Position numbers and translations under genes: made by a program. 64,000 nucleotides of DNA from Trebonia sp963843745 (lineage in GTDB: Bacteria; Actinomycetota; Actinomycetes; Streptosporangiales; Streptosporangiaceae): assembly GCA_963843745.1 (NCBI GenBank), contig CAWJLP010000013.1, positions 80,649 through 144,648 of the forward strand, given 5' to 3'. The notes under the pieces were generated by a model. The model was not told where the DNA came from and did no database searches. It saw only the letters and a list, made by a program, of their open reading frames with translations. Shown here one piece after another: positions 7,856 to 16,785 of this stretch; the first letter of the stretch is position 1, and every line of letters starts with the position of its first letter.

Positions 7856-9631
7856 TATTGCCCCCCCGGGCATTGCGACCGATCCTGGCCTGACGAGCCG
7901 TTGCTATCAGCGCGCGGGCCGGGCAGCGGCAAGGTTACTGATCCGTGACCCTTTCGTGCCTTGACCGTGTCATATTCGGCCACATTGTGAGCAAAACGGC
8001 GAACCGGACGCGCCCCGGCTGCCGCCGCTGACCTGTCTCCGCCGGCTGGGACAGGATCTGGAGCCGCCCGGGCTTCGGCGCCCTCCGCATCATGGGGGCA
8101 GGCCAGTCCTAACAGCGTGGCGAGGAAGCCGGCTATCTCGCCGAATAGCGCGTCGATGTCCCCGCCGCCTGCGAACCGCAGCGAATGGTCGCCCGGCTGC
8201 TCGAAGTAGCGTGCGCCCGCGATCCGCGAGGCCAGGTAGCGCCCGTGAAAGGGCGGCGTGATGCGGTCGCTGAGGCGGTGGATCACCAGCGTCGGCACGT
8301 GAATCGACGGCAGCGCGGCACGGACGTCGATCTCGCGGATCATCGCGGTCATGCGCAAGAAGGCGCCGGGGGTGACCGCCAGGCGCTCGAACCGCGCGAA
8401 CAGCTCGCGGGCGTGCGGGTCGGCGGCCCGGCTCGGCAGGTACCACTCGATGCTGTCGCCCCTGCCCCAGTGGTGCGCCGCGATGTCGCGCAGCGACTCG
8501 TACATCTCGACCGCCGCCTCACCGCAGGGATAGTCGGGAGCGGGGAACCAGCGGGCGGCCGCCGAGCCGAGGATCAGGGCGGTGACCTGCTCCGGGTAGG
8601 CCGCGGCGAACAGGATGCTCATCGGCGCGCCTTCCGAGTAGCCGAACAGCACGGCCCGCGCTGACCCGGCGGCGCGCATCACGGCGCGCACGTCGGCCAT
8701 GCGCTCCTGGAGCGACAGGTCGCCGGCCGCGCGGTCCGACAGGCCGGTGTCGCGCTTGTCGAACAGGATCAGCCGGCCCAGCGTCGCCAGGCGCTGGAAG
8801 AACCCGGCGGTGTCGGCGTCCTCCCACACCAAGTCCAGGTGGCTCATCAGGCCAGGGACGAACACCATGTCCCGGTCGCCCTGGCCGAGGACCTGGTAGG
8901 CGATGTGCACGCCGTCATCGGTCAGCGCGTAGCGGGTCGGCGGGCCGGGGAACAGCTGGCCGCGCCGCCCTCCGCCGCGGTTGCCGGCGTCCTGCTCGCC
9001 CACCGCGAGGCGATCCAAGGCGGCGCGATCCAGGGCGGGGTCCTGGCGGAGGATGGCAGCGGGTGGGCCGCGGTCAGCGTCTCGAGTTCCACGATCGCGT
9101 CGCCGAACTTGCCGCATTCCAGCAGCGCCTCGGCCCGCGCCTCGAGCGCGGCGAGCCGCAGTTCCTCGAGACGGCCGGCCTCGGTCCTGACGGATGGCGC
9201 GTCGATGCCCGCCAGAGCCGGCCCGACAACCGCAGCGCCTCGTCGAGACGGTGCAGCGCAATGGCCGGCTTGTCCTCGGCCATGGCGTCGGCCGCCTCGG
9301 CCGTGAGCTCGGTGAAACGGCAGGAGTCGAGTTCCGCCTCGGTCACGCGCAGCAGGTATCCCGGCGGCCGGGTGGTGAGCCGGTCCCCGCCTGGCGAGTC
9401 CGCCGCCGGTCGCAGCACCTTGCGCAATTCGGACAGGCGCACCTGGAGGCTGGCCAGGGCTTTGTCAGCGGGCTGCAGCGGCCACAGCTCGTCGAGCAGC
9501 TGTTCGGCCGCGACGACGTGGTTGGCGTGCACGATCAGCGTCGCGAGGACCGCGCGGGCGCGGGCGCCGCTCAGCTCGAGCGGCCGTCCGCTGACGGTCA
9601 CCTCAACCGGGCCGAGGATGCTGAACTCCAT
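7855..9631 (-). pseudogene. Broken SARP-type regulator fused to alpha/beta hydrolase
   Basis: The N-terminal part (from ATG 9631) is a SARP/AfsR winged-helix domain (MEFSILGPVEVTVSGRPLEL, then VRLSELRKVLR) leading into a BTAD domain. Near 9225-9235 the frame changes: the BTAD helices (GIDAPSVRTEAGRLEELRLA, ALLECGKFGDAIVELETL) read in a second frame. Near 9050 a third frame takes over with ILRQDPALDRAAL and an alpha/beta hydrolase (FVPGLMSHLDLVW, GYSEGAPMSIL nucleophile elbow, GDHSL). About 40-50 residues normally joining BTAD to the ILRQDPALD linker appear to be missing. Two shifts plus a deletion make a functional full-length product unlikely. The hydrolase part could still be expressed alone. 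Confidence 0.75.
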
Positions 9632-9692
9632 GGTAAGTACACCGTAAGTCGCTGGTTAGCGGCCCGGAAGCCGCATCGTCCAGTATCCGGCC

Positions 9693-10553
9693 ATGTCCCA
9701 TCACGCAACTGACACCACCGTCGCGCCAGCCTACGACGCGGCCGAGGTGTACGCCCTCGGCGCCGACACGGATGAGACCGCCCGGCTGCAGCGCCAGTCG
9801 GAGGAACTGCAACCGGAAGCCCGCGCCCTGATCGGCCGGCTTCGCGAGCTCGGCCTGCGGCCCGGTCAGACCGCGATCGACCTCGGCTGCGGGCCGCGAG
9901 GAACACTCGATCTCCTGGCGGGGGCCGTCGGCCCGGATGGCCGGGTCGTCGGGCTCGACGCCGACCCGGCGCACGTGGCGGTGGCGCGGCAGCACGCGTC
10001 CAGCCACGGATTCGCCAACGTTGACGTGCTGGCCGGCGACGCGCGGCACACCGGCCTTCCCGCGGAATCTTTCGACCTGGTGCACACCCGCACACTGCTC
10101 GTGACCATCCCTGAGCCCGCGGAAGTGGTCGCTGAGATGGTCAGGCTGGCCAGGCCGGGTGGCCTGGTGGCGAGCCAGGAGGCGGATGCCGAGTTCAGCA
10201 TCTGTTACCCGCCGCTGCCCGAATGGGACCGGCTCTGGGCATTGTTCCTGGCCAGCTTTCCCAGGGCAGGAGCGGACCTGCGCCTCGGGCGCAGGCTGAC
10301 CGAGCTGTTCCGCGAGGCGGGACTGACCGACGTCGGGGCGACGGTGTACGCGAGCTGCTACCCGGCGGGTCATTCGCGGCGAACCGTGATACCCGATCTG
10401 GTGCGCAGCCTGCATCCGGTGATTCTCAGCCTCGGCCTGGCCGGTGAGCGTGAACTCGCGGACGTGGACGCGGCGGTCCGCGCGCACCTCGCCGACCCGC
10501 GCACGCTGATCATGCCGCATTTGCTCGTGACCGCCTGGGGCCGCAAGCCCTGA
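9693..10553 (+). CDS. Class I SAM-dependent methyltransferase
   Basis: A 286-aa cytoplasmic methyltransferase of the UbiE/Methyltransf_11-25 type. SAM motifs are IDLGCGPRGTLDLL (motif I), VVGLDADPAHVAVAR (motif II), LAGDARHTGLPAESFDLVHT (post II) and LVRLARPGGLVASQ-like motif III. It is divergent from the broken SARP gene by about 60 bp, so it may share that promoter region. The methyl acceptor is not evident. It converges on the ABC exporter. Confidence 0.85.
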   Translation: MSHHATDTTVAPAYDAAEVYALGADTDETARLQRQSEELQPEARALIGRLRELGLRPGQTAIDLGCGPRGTLDLLAGAVGPDGRVVGLDADPAHVAVARQHASSHGFANVDVLAGDARHTGLPAESFDLVHTRTLLVTIPEPAEVVAEMVRLARPGGLVASQEADAEFSICYPPLPEWDRLWALFLASFPRAGADLRLGRRLTELFREAGLTDVGATVYASCYPAGHSRRTVIPDLVRSLHPVILSLGLAGERELADVDAAVRAHLADPRTLIMPHLLVTAWGRKP

Positions 10554-10554
10554 T

Positions 10555-10571
10555 GCTGGTTCAGGACCAGC
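10555..10571. terminator. Small hairpin between convergent genes
   Basis: GCTGGT-TCAGG-ACCAGC lies between the methyltransferase stop and the ABC exporter stop. Its 6-bp stem has no T-run, so it is a weak terminator candidate. Confidence 0.3.
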
Positions 10572-10577
10572 GGGCGC

Positions 10578-12386
10578 TTAGGCGGCCAGTTCGGCGTAGC
10601 GGCCCTGGTCGGCCAGCAGGCTGGCGTGGTCACCGGACTCGATGATGCGGCCGTGGTCGAGCACGACGATCTGGTCGGCGTTCCTGACAGTGGACAGGCG
10701 GTGCGCGATGGTGATGGTCGTCCGGCCCCGGGCCAGCGTGTCGAAGGCCTGCTGCACCGCCCGCTCGGTTTCGGTATCCAGGGCGCTGGTGGCTTCGTCG
10801 AGGACGAGCACCCGCGGATCGCGCAGCAGCGTCCTGGCTATCGCGATGCGCTGCTTTTCCCCGCCGGAGAAGCGGTGGCCGCGGGAGCCCACCATGGTGT
10901 CGTAGCCGTCGGGCAGGCTGGCGATCAAGTCGTGAATCTGCGCCGCGCGAGCGGCGTCCTCGATCTCGGCGTCAGTGGCACTCGGCTTGGCGTAGCGCAG
11001 GTTCTCCCGGACGGTGGTGTGCAGGAGGTAGGTCTCCTGGCTGACCACGCCGACGATGGCGGCCAGGTCGGCCAGCCGCAGGTCGCGGATATCGGTGCCG
11101 TCGATGCGGACGCTGCCGCGGGTCGGGTCGTAGAGCCGCGCGACCAGTGAGCCGAGGGTGGTTTTGCCGGATCCGGTCTCGCCGACCAGGGCGAGCGTGC
11201 TGCCGGCCGGGATGTCCAGGTCTATGCCGGCCAGGGCGGGCCGGTCGGCGCCTGGGTAGGTGAAACCGACGCGTTCGAAGCGGACGTGCCCGGTGACGCG
11301 CGCTGGGTCGACGCTGACCGGGTGCGCTGGCTCGTCGACTTCGACGGGCAGGTCGAGGTACTCGAAGATCCGCGCGAAGAGGGCCAGCGAGCTGACCACA
11401 GAGACGCTGGTGCTGAGCAGGCCGGTGATCGGCCGGAACAGGGCGTTCTGCAGGGTGGTGAAGGCGATCAGGGTGCCGATGCTGACGGTTCCGGCGGACA
11501 CGGGCAGGCCGGCGGCGAGGTAAATGACGGCCGGGACCGCGGCGAAGATGATGCTGAGCGAGGCCATCCGCCAGCGCCCGGCGAGCTGGGAGCGGAGCTC
11601 CAGGTCGATCAAACGGGCCGAAGAGTCGGCGAACCGCTGGATCAGGCTCGGTCCGGTACCCATCGTCTTGGCCAGCTGAATGCCGTTGACGGAGAGCCCT
11701 TCCTCGATCGTCACGTTGAGGTCGGCGAGTTCCCTCTGCTGCTGGGTGGTGATGGCCCTGCGCATCCTGGCGACCTTGCGGGTCAGGAAGATGGCGGGCG
11801 GCATGACCACGAGCGAGATGAGCGACAGCCGCCAGGACAGGGCGGCCATGGCGACCGCGGTCGCGACGACGGTGGTGAGGTTGGACGCGATGGAGGTGGC
11901 GGTCGAGGTCACGACGGACTCCATGCCGCCGATGTCGTTCTGAATGCGCGATTGCACCTCGCCGGTGCGGGTGCGGGTGAAGAAGGCGATCGACTGCCGC
12001 TGCAGATGGGTGAAGACGCTGGTGCGCAGCTCGTGCATGACGTGCTGGCCGACCTTCGTGCTGATCCAGGTCTGGATGACGCCGAACGCCGAGGTGATGG
12101 CGGCAACCGCGACCATCGCCGCCACCAGCCAGGCCAGCAGGCGCAGGTTCTTGTCCGGCAGGGCGGTGTCGATCACCGCGCGAAGCAGGAACGGCGAGGC
12201 CAGCCCGACCAGGGACGAGGCCGCGATGATGGCGGTGACGATGGCCAGCTGCCATCGGTAGGGGCGAAACAGCAGCCCGATGCGGCGCAGCGACACCTCG
12301 CGTGCCTGCGCCTTTTCCGCGGCGGTAACGGTGGCCGGGCCGCGGCCCCGGCGGGAGGTATCCCGGTTCATCTGGGGTGATGCCAA
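10578..12386 (-). CDS. ABC transporter, fused permease and ATPase (exporter)
   Basis: A 602-aa half-transporter with an N-terminal six-helix ABC exporter membrane domain (about 40-320) and a C-terminal nucleotide-binding domain. Motifs are Walker A GETGSGKTT, Q-loop SQETYLLHTT, signature FSGGEKQRIAIAR, Walker B VLVLDEATSALD and H-loop TIAHRLSTV. It is expected to work as a homodimer exporting lipids, peptides or drugs. It diverges from a MarR regulator with a palindrome-rich spacer, suggesting MarR control and a drug-efflux-like role. Confidence 0.93.
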   Translation of the reverse strand: MASPQMNRDTSRRGRGPATVTAAEKAQAREVSLRRIGLLFRPYRWQLAIVTAIIAASSLVGLASPFLLRAVIDTALPDKNLRLLAWLVAAMVAVAAITSAFGVIQTWISTKVGQHVMHELRTSVFTHLQRQSIAFFTRTRTGEVQSRIQNDIGGMESVVTSTATSIASNLTTVVATAVAMAALSWRLSLISLVVMPPAIFLTRKVARMRRAITTQQQRELADLNVTIEEGLSVNGIQLAKTMGTGPSLIQRFADSSARLIDLELRSQLAGRWRMASLSIIFAAVPAVIYLAAGLPVSAGTVSIGTLIAFTTLQNALFRPITGLLSTSVSVVSSLALFARIFEYLDLPVEVDEPAHPVSVDPARVTGHVRFERVGFTYPGADRPALAGIDLDIPAGSTLALVGETGSGKTTLGSLVARLYDPTRGSVRIDGTDIRDLRLADLAAIVGVVSQETYLLHTTVRENLRYAKPSATDAEIEDAARAAQIHDLIASLPDGYDTMVGSRGHRFSGGEKQRIAIARTLLRDPRVLVLDEATSALDTETERAVQQAFDTLARGRTTITIAHRLSTVRNADQIVVLDHGRIIESGDHASLLADQGRYAELAA

Positions 12387-12421
12387 GAGCTTCTGCCTTT
12401 CGTAGTGTCTGGGCTCATTCG

Positions 12422-12442
12422 TGAGGTTACCTCAATATGAGG
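12422..12442. promoter_or_regulatory. Overlapping dyads, candidate MarR operator
   Basis: TGAGGTTACCTCA (12422-12434) is palindromic around its central base, and CCTCA-ATA-TGAGG (12430-12442) is a second dyad sharing its CCTCA half. They fill the divergent spacer between the ABC exporter and marR and sit just before a possible -10 (TATAGC, 12444-12449). Binding here would block marR and probably the exporter. Confidence 0.6.
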
Positions 12443-12473
12443 GTATAGCACAAAAACCTGGTACTGTATTCCC

Positions 12474-12935
12474 GTGACCTCCGAGCGCGACGAAGCGGCC
12501 CGGGCCGCGCGTCAGCCCGCCGACCCGGCCAGCGATGAGTCGCTGTCGGAGGCGCTCGGGGCCGTGGTCCGGCAGCTTCGCGAGAAGTCAGTCGAGACGC
12601 TGGCGCCATGGGACATCACCCCGGCCCACCTGCGCGCGTTGCGCGTGCTGAACAGGCACGGGACGATGCGGCTGTCCGCCATCTCCGATCACCTGCAGAT
12701 CGCGCCCCGGACAGCCACCGAGGTCGTGGACGCGCTCGAGGCCAGGGACCTGGTCCGGCGGCTCGCCGACCCGGGCGACCGGCGCGCGACCCTGGTCGAG
12801 GTGACCGAGCACGGCGCCGACGTCCTCGCCGAGATCCGCGCCACCCGGGGACCCGAAGCAGGGCGCGTCTTCGCCCGCCTCAGCCCGGCCGACCGCGCCG
12901 AACTGGCCCGCATCCTCGGCAAGCTCCGGAATTAA
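12474..12935 (+). CDS. MarR-family transcriptional regulator
   Basis: A 153-aa winged-helix regulator starting at GTG 12474. It has LRALRVLNRHGTMRLSAISD, the recognition region IAPRTATEVVDALEARDLV and the wing LADPGDRRATLVEVTEHG, followed by a C-terminal dimerisation helix. It is divergent from the ABC exporter with overlapping dyads between them, the classic arrangement for a repressor of an adjacent efflux pump plus its own gene. Confidence 0.9.
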   Translation: MTSERDEAARAARQPADPASDESLSEALGAVVRQLREKSVETLAPWDITPAHLRALRVLNRHGTMRLSAISDHLQIAPRTATEVVDALEARDLVRRLADPGDRRATLVEVTEHGADVLAEIRATRGPEAGRVFARLSPADRAELARILGKLRN

Positions 12936-13097
12936 GCCCGGCGGAAATCGGGCGCTGCCTGGCGCGAGCGTGCAGTCGGATGACCGAAGCCGGCGGCAGG
13001 GGGCGTTCGACCGCGTCATCGGCGAGCGGGGAGCCGGGGAGCCACCCCGCGCCCGTTCCGGATGAAGACTTTGAATTTCGACCGGGTGAGAGACGGA

Positions 13098-13880
13098 CTA
13101 CCAGGTCGGGATCAGGCCGCCGTCAATGCGGATGTCGGCGCCGGTGACATTGGCGGTGACGTCGCTGGCCAGCAGCAGGATCAGGTCAGCGACCTCCTCA
13201 GGGCGGCTGAACCGCCCGGTGACCATCTCGCTCGCGGCGCTGCTCGCGACGTCCTCGGGGCGGGCGCCGGTCGCCTGCCCGACCGTTGCGGCGACCCCGC
13301 TCGCGCCCAGCCACAGGTCGGTGGCGACCGGGCCGGGGCTCACGGTGTTGACCCGGACTCCCTTGGGTCCGACCTCCTTCGACAGCGCCTTGGAGAAGCT
13401 GGCCACCGCGGCCTTCGCGGCGCTGTAGTCCATGACCGCGGGATCGGAGAGCACGGAGTTCACCGAGCAGACGTTCACGATCGCGCCCCGGCCGGCGGCC
13501 AGCATCGCGGGCAGCGCGGCGCGGCTGGCGCGGACCGTCGTCATCAGGTTGAGGTTGAGCGTCGAGAGCCACTCCTCGTCGGTGATGGCAAGGAACCCCG
13601 AGGTTCGGGGCGGCGCGCCACCGACGTTGTTGACCAGGATGTCGATCCGCGTCCCCGCCAGCGCGACCAGATCCGCGGGCCCGCCGGGCGCGGCGAGGTC
13701 GAGTTCGCTGATCGTGACAGAGCCGTCCGCGGCGAGCTTGCTGAGTTCGGCCGAGGAGTGCAGCGCGCCCGCGACCACGCGGGCGCCACTGGCGGTCAGG
13801 GCGCGCGTCACGGCCAGGCCGATGCCCCGGCTCGCGCCGGTCACCACGGCGGTCTGCCCGGTGAGGTCCACGTTCATCAT
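13098..13880 (-). CDS. SDR-family NAD(P)-dependent oxidoreductase
   Basis: A 260-aa classical short-chain dehydrogenase/reductase. It has TGASRGIG (about 14-21), NNVGG, the catalytic Ser in VCSVNS, YSAAKAA (Tyr/Lys) and the PGPVATDLW loop, and ends with DGGLIPTW. AAGGGAG precedes the double ATG at 13880/13877. It is the last gene of a co-directional set with the hydroxy-acid oxidase, acyl-CoA ligase and FAD oxidase, separated by about 110 nt. The substrate is unknown. Confidence 0.88.
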   Translation of the reverse strand: MMNVDLTGQTAVVTGASRGIGLAVTRALTASGARVVAGALHSSAELSKLAADGSVTISELDLAAPGGPADLVALAGTRIDILVNNVGGAPPRTSGFLAITDEEWLSTLNLNLMTTVRASRAALPAMLAAGRGAIVNVCSVNSVLSDPAVMDYSAAKAAVASFSKALSKEVGPKGVRVNTVSPGPVATDLWLGASGVAATVGQATGARPEDVASSAASEMVTGRFSRPEEVADLILLLASDVTANVTGADIRIDGGLIPTW

Positions 13881-13990
13881 GGCTTCTCCCTTCCCGTCCC
13901 GGGGTCGAGAGTAACGAGAACCCGGGCGCGACGACTTCAGTCACCTGACCTAAGTCCGCGTTTCCGCGGAAACGCGGGCGAGCGCATGGG

Positions 13991-15175
13991 TCAGCGCACC
14001 CGGCGCAGCGCGTCGCGGTCGAACGCGACGATGGACGGGTAGCCGTCAACGGCCATGAGCAGGTCGAGTTCGGCGAGCATGCAGCGCAGTACGTGCTCGA
14101 TCCCGGCCTGGCCGCCGACCGCCAGGCCATACGCGTACGGTCGCCCGATGGCCACCGCTCGCGCGCCGAGCGCGAGCGCGGTCGCGACGTCGGCCCCGCT
14201 GCGCACGCCGGAATCGAAGATCACCGGCGCTGCTCCGGCAGCGTCGACGACACCGGGCAGGCAGTCCAGGGCCGGCAGGCCTCCGTTCGCCTGGCGGCCG
14301 CCATGGTTCGAGCACCACAGGCCGTCGATTCCCGCGTCGATCGCGCGGCGCGCGTCCTCCGGCGCGCAGATGCCCTTGAGCAGCAGCGGCAGCGAGGTCA
14401 GTGACCGGAGCCAGGGCAGGTCATCCCACGACAGCCGCTGATCGCCGAACAGCAGCGCCCACTGGCCGGTGGCCGCCTGCATGTCCTCTTCCGGGGGTAC
14501 GGCGAGGCGGCTGCGAAAGACAGGGTCGCTGGTGTAATTGGCCAGGCACAAGCCCTTCAGCTGCGGGAAGCTCGCCAGTGTCAGGTCGCGCGGCCGCCAG
14601 CCCAGTGTCAGGGTGTCCAGCGTGATCACGATGGCCGAGAACCCGGCCGCCTCGGCCCGGCGCACCAGGCTTTCGCACACCTCCCGGTCGGCGGGCGGGT
14701 AGAGCTGGAACCATCCGGGAGCATCGCCCAACTCTGCCGTCACGGCCTCCATCGGATCCTGCGACAGCGTGGAGGCGACCATCGGGACGCCAATGGCAGC
14801 CGCGGCACGCGCGGATGCCAGGTCCCCATGCCCGTCGGCGGCGCACAGCCCGATCACTCCCACGGGCGCCAGCAGCAGCGGCGTAGCCAGGCGCCGCCCG
14901 AACAGTTCCACCGACAAGTCCCGCTCGGCCGCGGCGGTGAGCATCCGCGGCATCAGCCCCCAGCCGTCAAAAGCTCGCACGTTCGCGCGCTGGGTCCGTT
15001 CGTTCCCCGCGCCGCCCGCGACGTACGACCACATCTCCGGAGACATGCACTGCTCGGCTTGCCGTTCCAGTTCCGCGTACGACATCGGCAACGCCGGGCG
15101 CTTGCCGCTCAGCCCGTCGAGATAGATACCGAACTGCCAGTCACCGTAGTTAGCCACCCACCGATTCAAGCGCAC
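13991..15175 (-). CDS. FMN-dependent alpha-hydroxy-acid oxidase (lactate 2-monooxygenase-like)
   Basis: A 394-aa TIM-barrel flavoenzyme. It has LLAPVGVIGLCAADG, SQDPMEAV, WFQLYPPADREV, VITLDTLTLGWRPRDL, LLLKGIC, the catalytic segment CSNHGGRQANGG (His-Gly-Gly-Arg) and the FMN-phosphate site DSGVRSGADVATALALGA. The N-terminal YGDWQFGIYLDGLSGKRP resembles lactate 2-monooxygenase rather than glycolate oxidase. It starts with GTG 15175, 17 nt after the acyl-CoA ligase stop, so it belongs to that operon. Confidence 0.87.
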   Translation of the reverse strand: MRLNRWVANYGDWQFGIYLDGLSGKRPALPMSYAELERQAEQCMSPEMWSYVAGGAGNERTQRANVRAFDGWGLMPRMLTAAAERDLSVELFGRRLATPLLLAPVGVIGLCAADGHGDLASARAAAAIGVPMVASTLSQDPMEAVTAELGDAPGWFQLYPPADREVCESLVRRAEAAGFSAIVITLDTLTLGWRPRDLTLASFPQLKGLCLANYTSDPVFRSRLAVPPEEDMQAATGQWALLFGDQRLSWDDLPWLRSLTSLPLLLKGICAPEDARRAIDAGIDGLWCSNHGGRQANGGLPALDCLPGVVDAAGAAPVIFDSGVRSGADVATALALGARAVAIGRPYAYGLAVGGQAGIEHVLRCMLAELDLLMAVDGYPSIVAFDRDALRRVR

Positions 15176-15192
15176 CTGGTGCGCTCACGGTG

Positions 15193-16785
15193 TCACACGC
15201 CGCCAACCTGCTTGTCCTGGCCGGCCCATTCCCGCTGGCGCAGGACGAACTTCTGGATCTTGCCGGTGGATGTCTTGGGCAGCGGCCCGAAGGTGATCGC
15301 GTCGGGGCACTTGTAGTGGGCCAGCCGGTCACGGCAGAACGCGATGATCTCTTCCGGCGTAGCCGCGGCGCCCTCGTTGAGGGTGACGAACGCCTTGGGC
15401 CGCTCGCCCCAGTGCGGGTGCGGGATCCCGACGACCGCGCACTCCAGCACGGCGGGGTGGGCGCAGATCGCCTGCTCGACTTCGATGCTGGAGATGTTCT
15501 CGCCGCCGGAAATGATGATGTCCTTGCCGCGGTCGCGTAGCTCGATGTTGCCGTCGGGATGCCACACCGCGAGGTCCCCGGAATGGAACCAGCCGCCGGC
15601 GAACGCCTTTCCGGTGGCCGCCTCGTCGTCGAAGTAGCCGCTCATGACGTTGTTCCCGCGCATGACCACCTCCCCCATCGTCATCCCGTCCCGTGGCACG
15701 TCGTTCAGCTGCTCGTCGACGACCCGGACCAGGTCAGAGGTGGGATAGGCCTGTCCCTGGCGCGCCAGGTACCTCGCGCGCTGCTCGATGGGGAGCTCAC
15801 GCCAGGCGTCCTGCTCCGGGCAGACGGTGACCGGGCCGTAGGTCTCGGTCAGGCCGTACACGTGCACGACGCGGAAGTTCAGCTCGCTCATCCGGGCGAA
15901 CAACGTCGGCGAGGGCGGCGCCGCCGCCACCATCGCGGTCACCGGCCGGTCCAGTGGATGAGCCCGCGGATCGTTCAGCACCATCAGCTGAACGGTGGGC
16001 GCCCCGTTGTAGTGCGTCACGCCCTCACCGTCGATCAGCTCCCACACCAGGCCGGGGTCCACCGCCCGCATGGTCACGTGGCGCGCCGCCACCGCGGTGA
16101 CGGCCCATGGGAAGCACCAGCCGTTGCAGTGGAACATCGGCAGCGTCCACAGGTACACCGAGTCGGCGCTCAAGCCGCCCACGATGACCTCGCTCAGCGC
16201 GTTCAGGTACGCGCCGCGGTAGGTGTACTGCACGCCCTTGGGCCGGCCCGTCGTGCCGGAGGTGTAGTTGATCGAGATCGTCTCTTCTTCGTGCTCCAGC
16301 CAGCTGGGCGGCATCTCCGGCGAGGCGGCGGCGAGGAACTCCTCATACTGATCCGCCGGACCTGCCCCGGCTGTGCCCGTGCTCGCGTAGCGGATCACGG
16401 TCACCCCGGTCAGCTCCGCGGGCGCGGCCAGCGCCTCGAGCCCGGCGTCCAGCAGCAGGTACCGCGCGCCGCTGTGCCGCAGGATGTAGCCGACCTCCGC
16501 GCTGGCCAGCCGGTTATTGACCGCGACAAGGACCCCGCCCGCCGCGGGCACGCCGAAATGGGCCTCCAGCATCGGCGCCGAGTTGAACAGCAGGGTGGCG
16601 ACCCGGTCTCCCTTGCGGAGCCCGGCCGATCGCAGCGCGTTAGCCAGCCGCCACGACCGCTGCGCCAGCTCCCGGTAGGAATACCGCCGCCCGCCGTCCA
16701 CGACCGCGGTCTTCTCCGGGTAGATGTACGCCGCCCGGGACAGGAAATCGACCGGGTTGAGCTCGCTGCGGTACACCTTGCTCAT
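15193..16785 (-). CDS. Acyl-CoA/acid-CoA ligase (AMP-forming)
   Basis: A 530-aa class I adenylate-forming enzyme. Motifs are the AMP-binding core YTSGTTGRPKGV, VYGLTETYGP (A5), ELRDRGKDIIISGGENIS (hinge, A8) and the C-terminal KTSTGKIQK (A10 lysine). It activates a carboxylic acid to acyl-AMP then acyl-CoA; the acid is not determined. The start ATG 16785 has GAAGGAGG upstream and overlaps the preceding stop as ATGA. Confidence 0.9.
   Translation of the reverse strand: MSKVYRSELNPVDFLSRAAYIYPEKTAVVDGGRRYSYRELAQRSWRLANALRSAGLRKGDRVATLLFNSAPMLEAHFGVPAAGGVLVAVNNRLASAEVGYILRHSGARYLLLDAGLEALAAPAELTGVTVIRYASTGTAGAGPADQYEEFLAAASPEMPPSWLEHEEETISINYTSGTTGRPKGVQYTYRGAYLNALSEVIVGGLSADSVYLWTLPMFHCNGWCFPWAVTAVAARHVTMRAVDPGLVWELIDGEGVTHYNGAPTVQLMVLNDPRAHPLDRPVTAMVAAAPPSPTLFARMSELNFRVVHVYGLTETYGPVTVCPEQDAWRELPIEQRARYLARQGQAYPTSDLVRVVDEQLNDVPRDGMTMGEVVMRGNNVMSGYFDDEAATGKAFAGGWFHSGDLAVWHPDGNIELRDRGKDIIISGGENISSIEVEQAICAHPAVLECAVVGIPHPHWGERPKAFVTLNEGAAATPEEIIAFCRDRLAHYKCPDAITFGPLPKTSTGKIQKFVLRQREWAGQDKQVGGV

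Noticed and set aside
11286..12380. 364-residue open frame opposite the ABC exporter
   Set aside because: Gly/Asp/Arg-rich antisense shadow with no domain; the exporter on the other strand is unambiguous.
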